From positions 1 to 21,915 of the forward strand of contig CAJTOU010000045.1 in NCBI GenBank assembly GCA_910577835.1: DNA of 21,915 nt, in the 5' to 3' direction. Position numbers and translations under genes: made by a program. Source of the stretch: an uncultured Lachnospiraceae bacterium. Lineage in GTDB: Bacteria > Bacillota_A > Clostridia > Lachnospirales > Lachnospiraceae. Below are positions 7,788 to 16,759 of this stretch, in pieces. The notes under the pieces were generated by a model. It was not told where the DNA came from. It made no database searches and saw only the letters and a program-made list of their open reading frames with translations. Numbering within the stretch: position 1 is the first letter of the stretch; the number at the start of each line of letters is the position of its first letter.

Positions 7788-8873
7788 TCATATCTTGTCT
7801 ATTTTAACTCCAACCATATCCCGTGTAGAAAAATCTTGTAATGGCAATCTTACAGGTATTCCCTCTTTCTGACTTTTATAAATGGCCAATACCAGTTCCA
7901 ATGCTCTTTTACCTGCATATGCATCAATATATGGAACTCTGTCATAATGAATTGCTTCTATCATATCTGCAAATAATCGAGTATGTCCATTTCCATAAAC
8001 ATTACTGGTTTCTTCTTCTAATCCTTTACTTTTTTTATCTTCATCTGTCTCATCTGCAAATTCCCATACATCTATATTATTTGTAGATTTTCCACCCAAT
8101 TTTACGGTTCCCTTTTCACCAAATAAATATAATGTTTCTTCCAAATTCTGCGGATATACATTCGTAGTGCCTTCTATTGTAGCAATAGCTCCGTTTTTGA
8201 ATTTAACTACTGCCATGCCAACATCTTCTGTTTCTAAGTAAGAATGAAACTGTTGTCTCGTAGCTCCATAAACCTCTTCTATTTCATCTCCCATCATCCA
8301 TCGAAGTAAATCAATTCCATGAATACATTGATTCATTAATGCTCCTCCATCCTGTTCCCATGTACCCCTCCACAAAGCCTGTTTATAATAACCTTCATTT
8401 CTATTCCAACGTACATGAACAGAACCATGCGAAAGTTTTCCAAATCTACCTGATTCTAATGCCTTTCTCATTTTCTGAACAGCAATATTAAAACGATTCT
8501 GATGACAAGCCGAAACCTTCACTTTCCTTTCTTCTGCTTTCTTTATAATAGTATCTGCATCTTGCATATTCATAGCAATCGGTTTCTCTATAATAACATG
8601 TATCCCATGTTCTATACAATAAATTGCTATTTCTGCATGAAGTCCGCTTTCTGTTGCTATACTGACAAGCTCTAATTTTTCATTCATAATCATATCTTTA
8701 TAATCATGATATCGCTTTATTTTCCCATTTTCCTCAATACCACTTTTTACAAGAACCTGTTCCATATGTTCTGGAACAATATCACATATTGCTACAATTT
8801 CCAAATTATTATTTATTGCTGCCTTTATATGATTAACAGAAATTCGTCCACAGCCAATTAATGCATATTTCAT
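7788..8873 (-). CDS. wlbA: Gfo/Idh/MocA oxidoreductase (WlbA/WbpB-like UDP-GlcNAcA 3-dehydrogenase)
   Basis: This 361-residue protein has a Rossmann NAD-binding start (ALIGCGRISVNH, 4-15). The catalytic-lysine motif is EKP (96-98) and CHQNRF lies at 123-128, a combination typical of WlbA-type enzymes. The family oxidises the 3-hydroxyl of UDP-N-acetylglucosaminuronate to the 3-keto sugar, feeding the WbpE aminotransferase. It sits between wbpA and wbpD homologues, exactly where the pathway predicts. GAGGG precedes ATG 8873 by about 8 bases. No truncation is seen. Confidence 0.92.
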   Translation of the reverse strand: MKYALIGCGRISVNHIKAAINNNLEIVAICDIVPEHMEQVLVKSGIEENGKIKRYHDYKDMIMNEKLELVSIATESGLHAEIAIYCIEHGIHVIIEKPIAMNMQDADTIIKKAEERKVKVSACHQNRFNIAVQKMRKALESGRFGKLSHGSVHVRWNRNEGYYKQALWRGTWEQDGGALMNQCIHGIDLLRWMMGDEIEEVYGATRQQFHSYLETEDVGMAVVKFKNGAIATIEGTTNVYPQNLEETLYLFGEKGTVKLGGKSTNNIDVWEFADETDEDKKSKGLEEETSNVYGNGHTRLFADMIEAIHYDRVPYIDAYAGKRALELVLAIYKSQKEGIPVRLPLQDFSTRDMVGVKIDKI

Positions 8874-8934
8874 TCGATTTCCCTCTTTTTATATATTTTA
8901 TATGGATTTTGAAAAAAATAGATAAATTATTATT

Positions 8935-10248
8935 CTATAACACTTCTATATTTTCTCTATTCTCAATATCCCTCATCACATTCTTCGTATCAAAAATAAA
9001 CTTTGAACTCTTTTGTATCATCTTGTAATCAATATTCGTATGTGCTGTAGTAATCATAATCAAATCATAATTATTTATAATTTTTTCATTTATTTTATCT
9101 ATACCTGTATAAACTTGTCCTTTATATTTATAATTTTTTATCCAAGGGTCATAAAAGTCCACCTCAGCTTTATTTTTCTTCAATTCTTCTATTACTTTTA
9201 TCGCTGGACTTTCTCTATAATCATCTATATCTTGCTTATATGCTACCCCAAGAACCAGTATCTTTGAACTACTCATAGACTTTTTAAAACGATTTAATAT
9301 CTTCATTGCTCTTTCTGTACAATACTCTGGCATCTTATCATTTATCATCATAGAACTTTCAATCATAGAGGTGTGAAATCCATACTCTCTTGCTTTCCAT
9401 GATAAATAATATGGATCAAGAGGGATACAATGTCCCCCAAGACCTGGTCCTGGATAAAAAGCCTGAAATCCATATGGTTTTGTCTTGGCTGCCTCTATGA
9501 CTTCCCACATACTGATTCCCATTTGATTACATAACATGGTGAGTTCATTTATCAAGCCTATATTTACATTCCGGTATGTATTTTCCAGTATCTTTTCCAT
9601 CTCTGCTACTGCCGGACTTGATACTTCGAATACATCTCCATCAAGCACTGCTCTATACATAGCTGCAATTACTTTTGTAGCATCTCTGCCTACACCTCCT
9701 ACTACTTTTGGTGTATTCTTAGTTTTATATATTAAATTTCCAGGATCTACACGTTCTGGTGAAAAACCAAGATAAAAATCTTCTCCACACTTTAGACCAG
9801 AACCCTTTTCTAAAATTGATTGTACTACTTCTTCTGTGGTTCCTGGATATGTTGTACTTTCAAGTACAACAATTGTTTCTTTTGTGAGATATTTTGCTAT
9901 TTCTTCTGAGGATTTTCTTACATAACTGATATCTGGTTGCTGATGCTTATCTAATGGAGTAGGAACACATATAGCGATACAATCAACTTCCTTTACAAAA
10001 CTAAAATCACAGGTAGCTGATAATTGTCCTTTTTCTACCAAAACTTCTAATTCATTATCAACAACATCACCAATATAGTTTTTTCCAGCATTCACCATAT
10101 CTACTTTTTCTTTTTGTATATCGAATCCAATGGTTCGAAATCCCGCTTTCGCCTTTTCAACTGCTAAAGGAAGTCCTACATAACCAAGCCCTACTACACC
10201 TACTATCATTTCTCTATTTCTTATTTTATTTAATAAAATTTGTTTCAT
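8935..10248 (-). CDS. wbpA: UDP-N-acetylglucosamine 6-dehydrogenase
   Basis: This 437-residue member of the UDP-glucose/GDP-mannose dehydrogenase family has the NAD-binding GVVGLGYVGLPLA at 17-29. The catalytic cysteine is C274 in GLGGHCIPLDPYY, and the C-terminal UDP-binding domain includes ILVLGVAYKQDIDDYRESPA. WbpA-type enzymes oxidise C6 of UDP-GlcNAc in two NAD-dependent steps to UDP-GlcNAcA. The substrate is inferred from the downstream wlbA, wbpD and wbpE homologues; by sequence alone a ManNAcA-type dehydrogenase (WecC) is the main alternative. It starts at ATG 10248 behind a long purine-rich GGAGAAGGAGG, 17 bp after the GT4 gene. Confidence 0.9.
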   Translation of the reverse strand: MKQILLNKIRNREMIVGVVGLGYVGLPLAVEKAKAGFRTIGFDIQKEKVDMVNAGKNYIGDVVDNELEVLVEKGQLSATCDFSFVKEVDCIAICVPTPLDKHQQPDISYVRKSSEEIAKYLTKETIVVLESTTYPGTTEEVVQSILEKGSGLKCGEDFYLGFSPERVDPGNLIYKTKNTPKVVGGVGRDATKVIAAMYRAVLDGDVFEVSSPAVAEMEKILENTYRNVNIGLINELTMLCNQMGISMWEVIEAAKTKPYGFQAFYPGPGLGGHCIPLDPYYLSWKAREYGFHTSMIESSMMINDKMPEYCTERAMKILNRFKKSMSSSKILVLGVAYKQDIDDYRESPAIKVIEELKKNKAEVDFYDPWIKNYKYKGQVYTGIDKINEKIINNYDLIMITTAHTNIDYKMIQKSSKFIFDTKNVMRDIENRENIEVL

Positions 10249-10265
10249 TTCCTCCTTCTCCTTAC

Positions 10266-11381
10266 CTATTTTAATACTCTATCTATATATCTATTAAATT
10301 TCTTGCTATAATTATCTGCATTAGAAACTGCTCTGCTATGATAAATTTTTTTTCCTTGAATCATATGTAAAACTTGTTTAAACTGTTGTATATCTCTAGG
10401 TATATAAGAATAAATTTTACCTTTATATTTGTTATATTCCTTTATATTTAACAATTCCTTCTCTGTCCCTTGAATAATTAATCCAGTTCCTGAATAAAGG
10501 CCTTCATATACAGTTCTACCAATAGTAAAAAATGCTTCTGCACGAATTATATAATCTGTAATGCTATATATTTTATACATTTCATCTTTTGATACCTGTC
10601 CTAAAAACAATATATTGGAATTTTCTTTTGATAGTTCACTGCATCTTCTTTTGTCGGCATCTGAACCTGTTCCTGCTATTAATAGTTTATATGGATATTC
10701 AGAAAATTTATTAAAAGCTTGTATCACAAACTCTTGTCCCTTATTTTCTGAAAGAGCTCCTGCTATGGTAAATATAACATCTTCTTTATCTAACCCATAA
10801 CTGTTCATAACCATACTCTTATCAATCTTGTTAATCTCTGTTTGATCAATAGGATTACTAATTAACAAACTATTAACATTTAAGTTTTTAAACGGCTCCT
10901 GTGTCGATGAATCAATATAAACTACCCCTTTCGCTTTTAATAAATAATTATCTATGATTGCCTTTTTTACTCTGTTTCCGTCAAATACCTGACGTATATG
11001 TATAGTCATGGGAAATTTTTTAGTAAGTATTGGATACAATCCCAAACCATTTAAGTGAATATGATCATACTTTTTTACATCAAAAAAATGATACAATTCC
11101 TTTTTATGTTTTTGGAATAAACGATATCTTCTTCTCATTAAATCATTGTCAAAAATTTCCCCTCCTTTTGTGCCTTCTAAACAAAAAGGAAGATAGAATT
11201 CAAATATCTGGTCTACATTTTCACCATAAAACTGCTTTAACATTCTTTTTGAAATGTATATATCTTCTCTTTTTGGAATTATCAAATCAACTGAATGCCC
11301 AATATTTTGTATTAATAATTTAATACTTTCACATGCTCCTCCAATCATACCTCTTAATTCCAATATAATAGCTTGCTTCAT
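10266..11381 (-). CDS. GT4-family glycosyltransferase
   Basis: This is a retaining GT-B transferase of about 371 residues. The C-terminal nucleotide-sugar domain shows FTIAGALSENKGQEF, then LIAGTGSDAD, then EAFFTIGRTVYEGLYSG, which holds the E-x7-E-like motif of GT4 enzymes. I chose ATG 11379-11381, which has GAGGTG 6 bases upstream. The in-frame GTG at 11388-11390 lies inside that ribosome binding site and overlaps the preceding stop. The N-terminal acceptor domain (MIGGACESIKLL) is glycine-rich, as usual. It probably adds one residue of the glycan assembled by this locus. Donor and acceptor are not determinable. Confidence 0.85.
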   Translation of the reverse strand: MKQAIILELRGMIGGACESIKLLIQNIGHSVDLIIPKREDIYISKRMLKQFYGENVDQIFEFYLPFCLEGTKGGEIFDNDLMRRRYRLFQKHKKELYHFFDVKKYDHIHLNGLGLYPILTKKFPMTIHIRQVFDGNRVKKAIIDNYLLKAKGVVYIDSSTQEPFKNLNVNSLLISNPIDQTEINKIDKSMVMNSYGLDKEDVIFTIAGALSENKGQEFVIQAFNKFSEYPYKLLIAGTGSDADKRRCSELSKENSNILFLGQVSKDEMYKIYSITDYIIRAEAFFTIGRTVYEGLYSGTGLIIQGTEKELLNIKEYNKYKGKIYSYIPRDIQQFKQVLHMIQGKKIYHSRAVSNADNYSKKFNRYIDRVLK

Positions 11382-11386
11382 TCCTA

Positions 11387-11890
11387 TCACCTCATCAGCA
11401 ATGTGTCAATCACTTCATCTATTGTTACAATTCTTAATGAATTATCTTTATTTAACATAGGTACTATCTCATCTGCTAAATAAGGAATACTAATTATAAT
11501 ATAATCAATTTTTATGTTTTGACAATCTTCTATGGAATATATTTTTAATCCTGTTTTCATATTTTTTCCCGCAATGTTCTTATCTATTCCACAAATTACA
11601 TTTCTATTATTTTTTAATAATTCACTACTAATAAATTCACCTATAGTTCCCATACCATAAATAGCAATTACATCTTCTTTTTTAAAATAATCTGCTATCT
11701 TCTGATTATTTTGTATAAGTTCCATCCATTTCACCAAAGTATTATAATAACTATGAAATTTATCAGCTTCTTCACTTTTCTTCAAAAATATTTCATCAGT
11801 TTTGTTCTTGATAAATAGAGAAATAATACAAACAATTCCCATAATCCATAAAATATTTATTAATATTTTTCTTATAATTCTTCTTTTCAC
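11387..11890 (-). CDS. Small membrane-anchored Rossmann-like protein (paralogue of 3329-3835)
   Basis: This 167-residue protein has the same plan as the one at 3329-3835. A basic N-terminus leads into one transmembrane helix (about 9-27), then a linker with W55 and a Rossmann-like domain. The domain starts IAIYGMGTIGEF at 75-86, with an acidic GIDKN at 101-105. The glycine loop and the acidic motif fall at almost the same residue numbers in both proteins, and the linkers share a tryptophan-containing helix. The start is GTG 11890 with AGGAG 8 bases upstream. The stop is 5 bp before the GT4 start, so coupling is likely. No enzyme family can be named. A membrane-bound scaffold or nucleotide-binding regulator of the glycosyltransferases is one possibility. 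Confidence 0.75.
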   Translation of the reverse strand: MKRRIIRKILINILWIMGIVCIISLFIKNKTDEIFLKKSEEADKFHSYYNTLVKWMELIQNNQKIADYFKKEDVIAIYGMGTIGEFISSELLKNNRNVICGIDKNIAGKNMKTGLKIYSIEDCQNIKIDYIIISIPYLADEIVPMLNKDNSLRIVTIDEVIDTLLMR

Positions 11891-12016
11891 TGTTTATCTC
11901 CTATTCTTGTTCCATCTCTATGAATAAGTAAAATGTTCTTATTTTATTCCCTTCAATACTGATTTCTTAAACTAATTCTTCTATAAATACTATAAAATGC
12001 AATGTTATTGTATCTA

Positions 12017-13146
12017 TCAAAATTGAAATTTTATTTTTGAATACAATACAAAATACTTATTAAGATTATGTCTAAAATATATATTAGTTAGAGCTTCTGC
12101 AACATATCCGTATTGCCTTGTATAAGGTTTTATTTTTCTATTATTTTGTATTTCTATATATTCATGAAAAATATCGAACATCCATTTATAATATTCATCG
12201 AAAACTTGTCTTTTACAAAAAACAATATTACCAGGAAAAAATACTTTGCTCATATAATAGTTCTCAACTGTTTTATCATATTCTGGTGAAACTTTATGTA
12301 TGGCTTCATTTAATATAGCAACATATTCTCTCCTTAATTTTGTAATTATTTCATGTCTAAAAATACAAGGAACCGGCAATACAACATCTACATTTGCACT
12401 AATAATAGTCTCAATTTGTTTATCGGTCATATCCAGCCCTCTACTATAATGATACAAACCAATATAATCACTACAATTATCATTCTTATATATCCAATAT
12501 CCTGCTGTCAACTCACAAAAAAAAGAATTCAAATGTGATATGTTATCACTCCCAACATTATCTTGATAATCACAGATTTTACAATCCGTCAAAGCACTGC
12601 CAGCTTGAATATAATATATATATTTTGATTCAAAATTGTTCTTTTGAATATGCTTATTGTGATGTGAAGTAACAGCATAAATAGATGTACTCAATTCACT
12701 ATTAATACAAATCTTTTGATTTTGACTTGTAAATTCATCAACAATGTTTAATCCATCCAAAATATTGCAACAATATTTTTTTAATTCATGTGATATATTT
12801 GTAGTCATTTGCAAATTACTTGGAAATATATTTTTAAATCCAGCCTCAAAAAGTATTTTTTGCATATTACAATAATCATCATATGACTGTGATACTATAA
12901 CCAATGCATTCTCTTTAACATTTTGACTTATTTCCTCAAAGGTTTTTACTACCTTATTGGCCAAATAATCAGGATTAGTACCTTTCTTACTTACTATAAA
13001 GCATTCAATATCCCTCCCCCCCCCACATACTCAATAAAATGATATGTGTTTAAAGCTGTTTCATTTGCTCCAAATACTACTATATGTTTATACTTATGAA
13101 GAATTTTATACCATTCTGTTTTTTGTATAAGTGTATCATAATCCAT
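12017..13146 (-). pseudogene. DUF4422-type glycosyltransferase with N-terminal Rossmann module, frame-broken at G9
   Basis: Translation from ATG 13144-13146 (AGGATGG upstream) gives 50 codons and a stop at 12994-12996. One extra G in the G9 tract (13016-13024) joins this frame to the long downstream one, giving 376 residues. The N-terminal 110 or so residues match the recurring Rossmann-like module (HIVVFGANETALNTY, then IECFIVSKKG). The remainder is a DUF4422 capsular glycosyltransferase domain: YAVTSHHNK, a glycine/aspartate stretch ending in DNIS, ELTAGYWIYKN, YIGLYHYSR, VVLPVP and the FPGNIVFCKRQVFDEYYKWMF region. As sequenced, only an unlikely internal TTG start at 12964 could express the DUF4422 part. 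The intact downstream domain argues against old decay. Phase variation, slippage or base-calling error remain open. Confidence 0.82.
13016..13024 (-). repeat. Poly-G9 tract (contingency-type simple repeat)
   Basis: Nine consecutive G on the minus strand (C on plus) lie inside the DUF4422 gene, at the exact frame break. G10 restores the reading frame, and so would a -1 slip on the in-frame G-GGG-GGG heptamer. I saw no other G or C run longer than 6 in this very AT-rich window. Confidence 0.9.
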
Positions 13147-13216
13147 ATTGAATCACCATCCTATAAAATATTATTTTATATCTTAAAATTTCATATAAAT
13201 CTTTACTGACATTCCT

Positions 13217-14308
13217 TCAAATACCTATAATTTGTTTTCCCCATATTATAACTTCTCTAGATATAACATCAAACTGTATACCTTCTACTAATCCCATAGA
13301 TTCCAATTCCTCTGCAATCTCAACATAATACATTTGCGAAAACACCAGTACATATATCTCATTTATATTCATTTCACTAATTTTTTCAGGCGAAAACACT
13401 TTTTTTCCTTCTACTGTACTCCCCCACTTTTCTTTATTTTTATCTACAATTATATCTATTGTTCTATTAGATATAACTTCCCAGTCTTTATAATACTTTA
13501 TAAATCCTCCAGAACATCCCCATGCAATTATATATTTTTTTTCTTTCATTGCATTTAATATATCACTATATGGCAGTTTCATATATTCTCCAAGCAATCG
13601 TTTGTAATCTAATATCAAATCCTTATTTTTAATTTCAGTAGTAATTCCACCTGCTCTATATTTTATCAAGCATCTGTCTATAAACCCAATTCTCACACCA
13701 TTTTTTATTAACTTTAAATATCTTGGCCAATCCTCTAGATGTTTATATCCTTTATCAATAAATCCATATTTTTCAACTAATTGTTTTTTAAATGGAGTAC
13801 AAGAACCAACTACTAATGGAACTCTTATAAATCTGTGAAATATTTTTTCCTGACTTTCATTCTTTAAAAATTCTATCTGACCCTGAAGTGGTTGTATTCT
13901 GCGACTTCCATCATCATAAAACATTTCCCAGTATCCCCCAAATATTTCATAATTTGTCTTTTTAAAGTATTTTACTACATCCGATAATACATATTCATCA
14001 TAAAACATATCATCAATTGCAAGATAAAAAATATATTCTCCCGATGCCATTTTTACAGCTTGTTCGTAATTTTTTACAACACCCATATTCTTTTTATTAT
14101 GATGTATTATTACATTATTGATATTTCCTTTGTGTTCTTTCAAATATTTTCTTATATCTTTTTCAACATAAATAAAATTTTCGCTGCAATCATCACACAA
14201 TATCCATTCTATCTCTTTATATTTTTGTTCTACAATACTTTTTAAACACTCCTCATAATACTCTAAATTATTATAAGCTAATGTAATTACTGATATTCGT
14301 TCTTCCAC
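13217..14308 (-). CDS. GT2 glycosyltransferase with C-terminal Rossmann-like module
   Basis: This 363-residue protein has an N-terminal GT-A domain: ISVITLAYNN (5-14), LCDDCSE (37-43), NMGVVKNY (74-81) and the IDDMF metal-binding motif at 98-102. From about 255 to the end it carries the module seen elsewhere in this locus. Here the module reads YIIAWGCSGGF, then IIVDKNKEKWGS, then a predicted beta strand near VLVFSQMYY. The start is GTG 14308 with a weak AAAGG upstream. An A8 run (13535-13542) at the domain junction is in frame. The GT2 half probably transfers a sugar from a nucleotide donor. The appended module may bind a nucleotide or a partner protein. Confidence 0.85.
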   Translation of the reverse strand: MEERISVITLAYNNLEYYEECLKSIVEQKYKEIEWILCDDCSENFIYVEKDIRKYLKEHKGNINNVIIHHNKKNMGVVKNYEQAVKMASGEYIFYLAIDDMFYDEYVLSDVVKYFKKTNYEIFGGYWEMFYDDGSRRIQPLQGQIEFLKNESQEKIFHRFIRVPLVVGSCTPFKKQLVEKYGFIDKGYKHLEDWPRYLKLIKNGVRIGFIDRCLIKYRAGGITTEIKNKDLILDYKRLLGEYMKLPYSDILNAMKEKKYIIAWGCSGGFIKYYKDWEVISNRTIDIIVDKNKEKWGSTVEGKKVFSPEKISEMNINEIYVLVFSQMYYVEIAEELESMGLVEGIQFDVISREVIIWGKQIIGI

Positions 14309-14368
14309 TGTTTATGACGCCTTTCCTAAATTTACTGACCAATTATTAGCTATTTTATAATATGTTTT

Positions 14369-16702
14369 TTAAATATTAATACTATATATAACTATATCAC
14401 TTCCTTTTGTAGCTCTTATTTGATTACTTATTTCCTCTGCAAATGCAAAGGAAGCTATTACAAAATGTATACTATCAAAATTTTCTTCAAGTGACTTAAC
14501 TGGAATGTCATCAATAAAACTACCCCAAAGTTTTTTATTTGAATCTGTAAATGCCTCTACCTTCATTCCATATAATTCCAGATACTTATGAAGTTGCCTT
14601 CCAGCCTCTCCTGCTCCAGCTATTATAACTTTTTCTGGCTTATCTGCAAAAACTTTTTTGACAATTTCCAAAATTGACTTTTGATAATCAGAACTTTTTT
14701 CTGTTAACGCCTTATCCACATAATATTCCTGCTGCGCTTGAACTACTATACTTTCTACCCATGCTTTCTGCCCAGGAACTACACTTTTAAGCCATTTTTC
14801 TATTCCTATATTTTTTATTTCCAGAACATTCTTTTCATCCGCGAATCTTGTAACTGAATCCACACCGTAATTCTCATCATAAGATAATTTTCCCAAAATT
14901 TTTGCTTCATCTAATGTTGGCATCGTTTGCAATCTTAAAAAAATCTGTGTAAACTCTTTTATTTTATTACTTGTTCTTTCAATAATAATTTTCTTTTTTT
15001 TCTTTAAATCTAAATAATACTTTTGAAATAACAATATACCTTCTTGTATATATGATATATTTTGGTATTGCTTTTGAAGAATACCACTTATATTTTTTAA
15101 TACAGGAATATATTTTTCTGCTTGTTTTGAATATGAAACAGTAGTTCCACAATCACACATCATAAATTGTTCTAGCAAATATGGTCTTTGAGCTATTTCT
15201 GATACTATATTACATTTTTTTTCAAAACTTCCAGCATAAGCTCTAATATCTACATTATCAAGAATTTTCTCTATACATTTTTCGCTTCCAAATACTAATA
15301 AATGTATATTTTTTGCGCTGCTAGTCCTCTCTGTAAATAATATTTTTTCCAATCCTTCCTGTATACTTCCATTAAAGCCTACATCTACTGTAATAAATTT
15401 TTGTTCGATTCCTAATTGTTTCAAATAACCATATATATTTTTACGTTTACTTTCTATTGATTGAAGAATCTGACTCTGCACTTTTTTTGAAAACAAATAA
15501 TCTTTTAATCTCTCTTCTACTATTTTATTTTTTCTTACTTCTTCTATACTAATTTCCAATAAATCATCTATATAACTTTCCGCCTGTATTTCAAGCATTT
15601 CGAATATATTTTTCACTTTACCATTCTTTTTTAAAGAAATAGTAAGTTTTTCATATTCTGATTTATCAAATTTCGTAATTGAAGGAAGATAGACTGCTCT
15701 TCTTGAAATATACATAGGTGATATATGATATTTTTTATCTCTATAAGATGCCGCTTGTATTAGCAACTCTGTAATAAGTTTTCCTTCTCTCATCAGAGGA
15801 TAGATAGTTGATATCTGTTCTTTTTCAGCTGTATCTAATACCCATTCAGCTATTTCAGACATTATTGGTCCCAAAACCATTGCTCCTGTTTTAAACCATT
15901 GTTTTTTTTCTTCTTTCAAATACTTCGCTTTATTTGATACAAACCTTCTTAAGGAATATAGTTCTGGCATAATATTTCCATATTTTATTTGTTCCATTTG
16001 TATCTCCATACAATTTCCACTTATAACATCATAATAAATTGTATGTATACCTATACTTTTAGCATTTACAACATCATATAAAATATTATCACCTATATGA
16101 AGAATATCCTCTGTACAAATACTTAAATCATCTATAATATATTCATATAACTGTCCTGTTGCCTTACTTTTTCCAATTTCTCCTGAAATATAAAATTTAT
16201 CAACTACTTCCACTGGAAATTCATTTTCTTTCAATATACTGCAAATTTCTTTTGATGATAAATACATATCTGATGTAAATACTATTTTGCACTTTCTTTT
16301 TTTAACTAAATAATCAATCACTTCCTGAATATCTGGATTAATATAACATTTTTCCTTTTCTGTCTGCAATTCAAAAGTAATCATTTTTTCTTTGGAATTG
16401 CTAACATGTTCAGGCATACAATCCATAATATCTTTTAAATTGACCTCTGCATGCCCATATTTCTCAACTTTAAGTTTTCTTGCTCGCTTTTCAGCCTCTT
16501 TTCTTATATTTTTATATAATTCAGATGTTATATAATATGGCAATGACTTTTCTCTTATAGCATTTTTGGCAGCAATTTTAAAGATATCTTCAGGCTTTTT
16601 TACCATTCTAAATAATATAGTATCAAAAATATCAAAGCTAATAATTTTTATATTTTTATATTTTTCCAGTTTTTCAATTATCATTGTCAATAAATTATTC
16701 AT
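14369..16702 (-). CDS. COG5610-like HAD-superfamily protein with C-terminal Rossmann-like module
   Basis: This is a 777-residue multidomain protein. Residues 19-215 form a HAD-like domain: motif I SFDIFDT (22-28), motif II FTSDMYLS (142-149), a motif III lysine in GEIGKSKATG, and motif IV HIGDN (202-206). Motif I has Phe at the +2 position, where phosphatases usually have Asp, so phosphatase activity is not assured. The middle region (about 265-360) has GPIMSEIAEWVLD, MREGKLI and YISRRAVYLPS, features of large predicted HAD proteins found in glycan loci. The last 100 residues are the recurrent module (VIIAGAGEAGRQL, then FTDSNKKLWGS). GGAGAG lies 5 bases before ATG 16702. It may act as a transferase-associated phosphatase or a glycan phosphotransfer enzyme; the function is unknown. 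Confidence 0.8.
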   Translation of the reverse strand: MNNLLTMIIEKLEKYKNIKIISFDIFDTILFRMVKKPEDIFKIAAKNAIREKSLPYYITSELYKNIRKEAEKRARKLKVEKYGHAEVNLKDIMDCMPEHVSNSKEKMITFELQTEKEKCYINPDIQEVIDYLVKKRKCKIVFTSDMYLSSKEICSILKENEFPVEVVDKFYISGEIGKSKATGQLYEYIIDDLSICTEDILHIGDNILYDVVNAKSIGIHTIYYDVISGNCMEIQMEQIKYGNIMPELYSLRRFVSNKAKYLKEEKKQWFKTGAMVLGPIMSEIAEWVLDTAEKEQISTIYPLMREGKLITELLIQAASYRDKKYHISPMYISRRAVYLPSITKFDKSEYEKLTISLKKNGKVKNIFEMLEIQAESYIDDLLEISIEEVRKNKIVEERLKDYLFSKKVQSQILQSIESKRKNIYGYLKQLGIEQKFITVDVGFNGSIQEGLEKILFTERTSSAKNIHLLVFGSEKCIEKILDNVDIRAYAGSFEKKCNIVSEIAQRPYLLEQFMMCDCGTTVSYSKQAEKYIPVLKNISGILQKQYQNISYIQEGILLFQKYYLDLKKKKKIIIERTSNKIKEFTQIFLRLQTMPTLDEAKILGKLSYDENYGVDSVTRFADEKNVLEIKNIGIEKWLKSVVPGQKAWVESIVVQAQQEYYVDKALTEKSSDYQKSILEIVKKVFADKPEKVIIAGAGEAGRQLHKYLELYGMKVEAFTDSNKKLWGSFIDDIPVKSLEENFDSIHFVIASFAFAEEISNQIRATKGSDIVIYSINI

Positions 16703-16759
16703 ATTACTCTCCGTTTATAATTAGCTCTGTCAAACTATCTATCTTTAACTTTTCTAGCA

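Noticed and set aside
11891..12016. Possible small hairpin or terminator between the DUF4422 gene and the membrane-anchored protein
   Set aside because: Only a 6-bp A/T-rich stem with a 9-base loop is visible, which is expected by chance here.
12017..12964. Independent gene starting at TTG 12964
   Set aside because: It has no ribosome binding site and begins in the middle of the Rossmann-like module. The upstream frame joined by one base gives a better complete protein.
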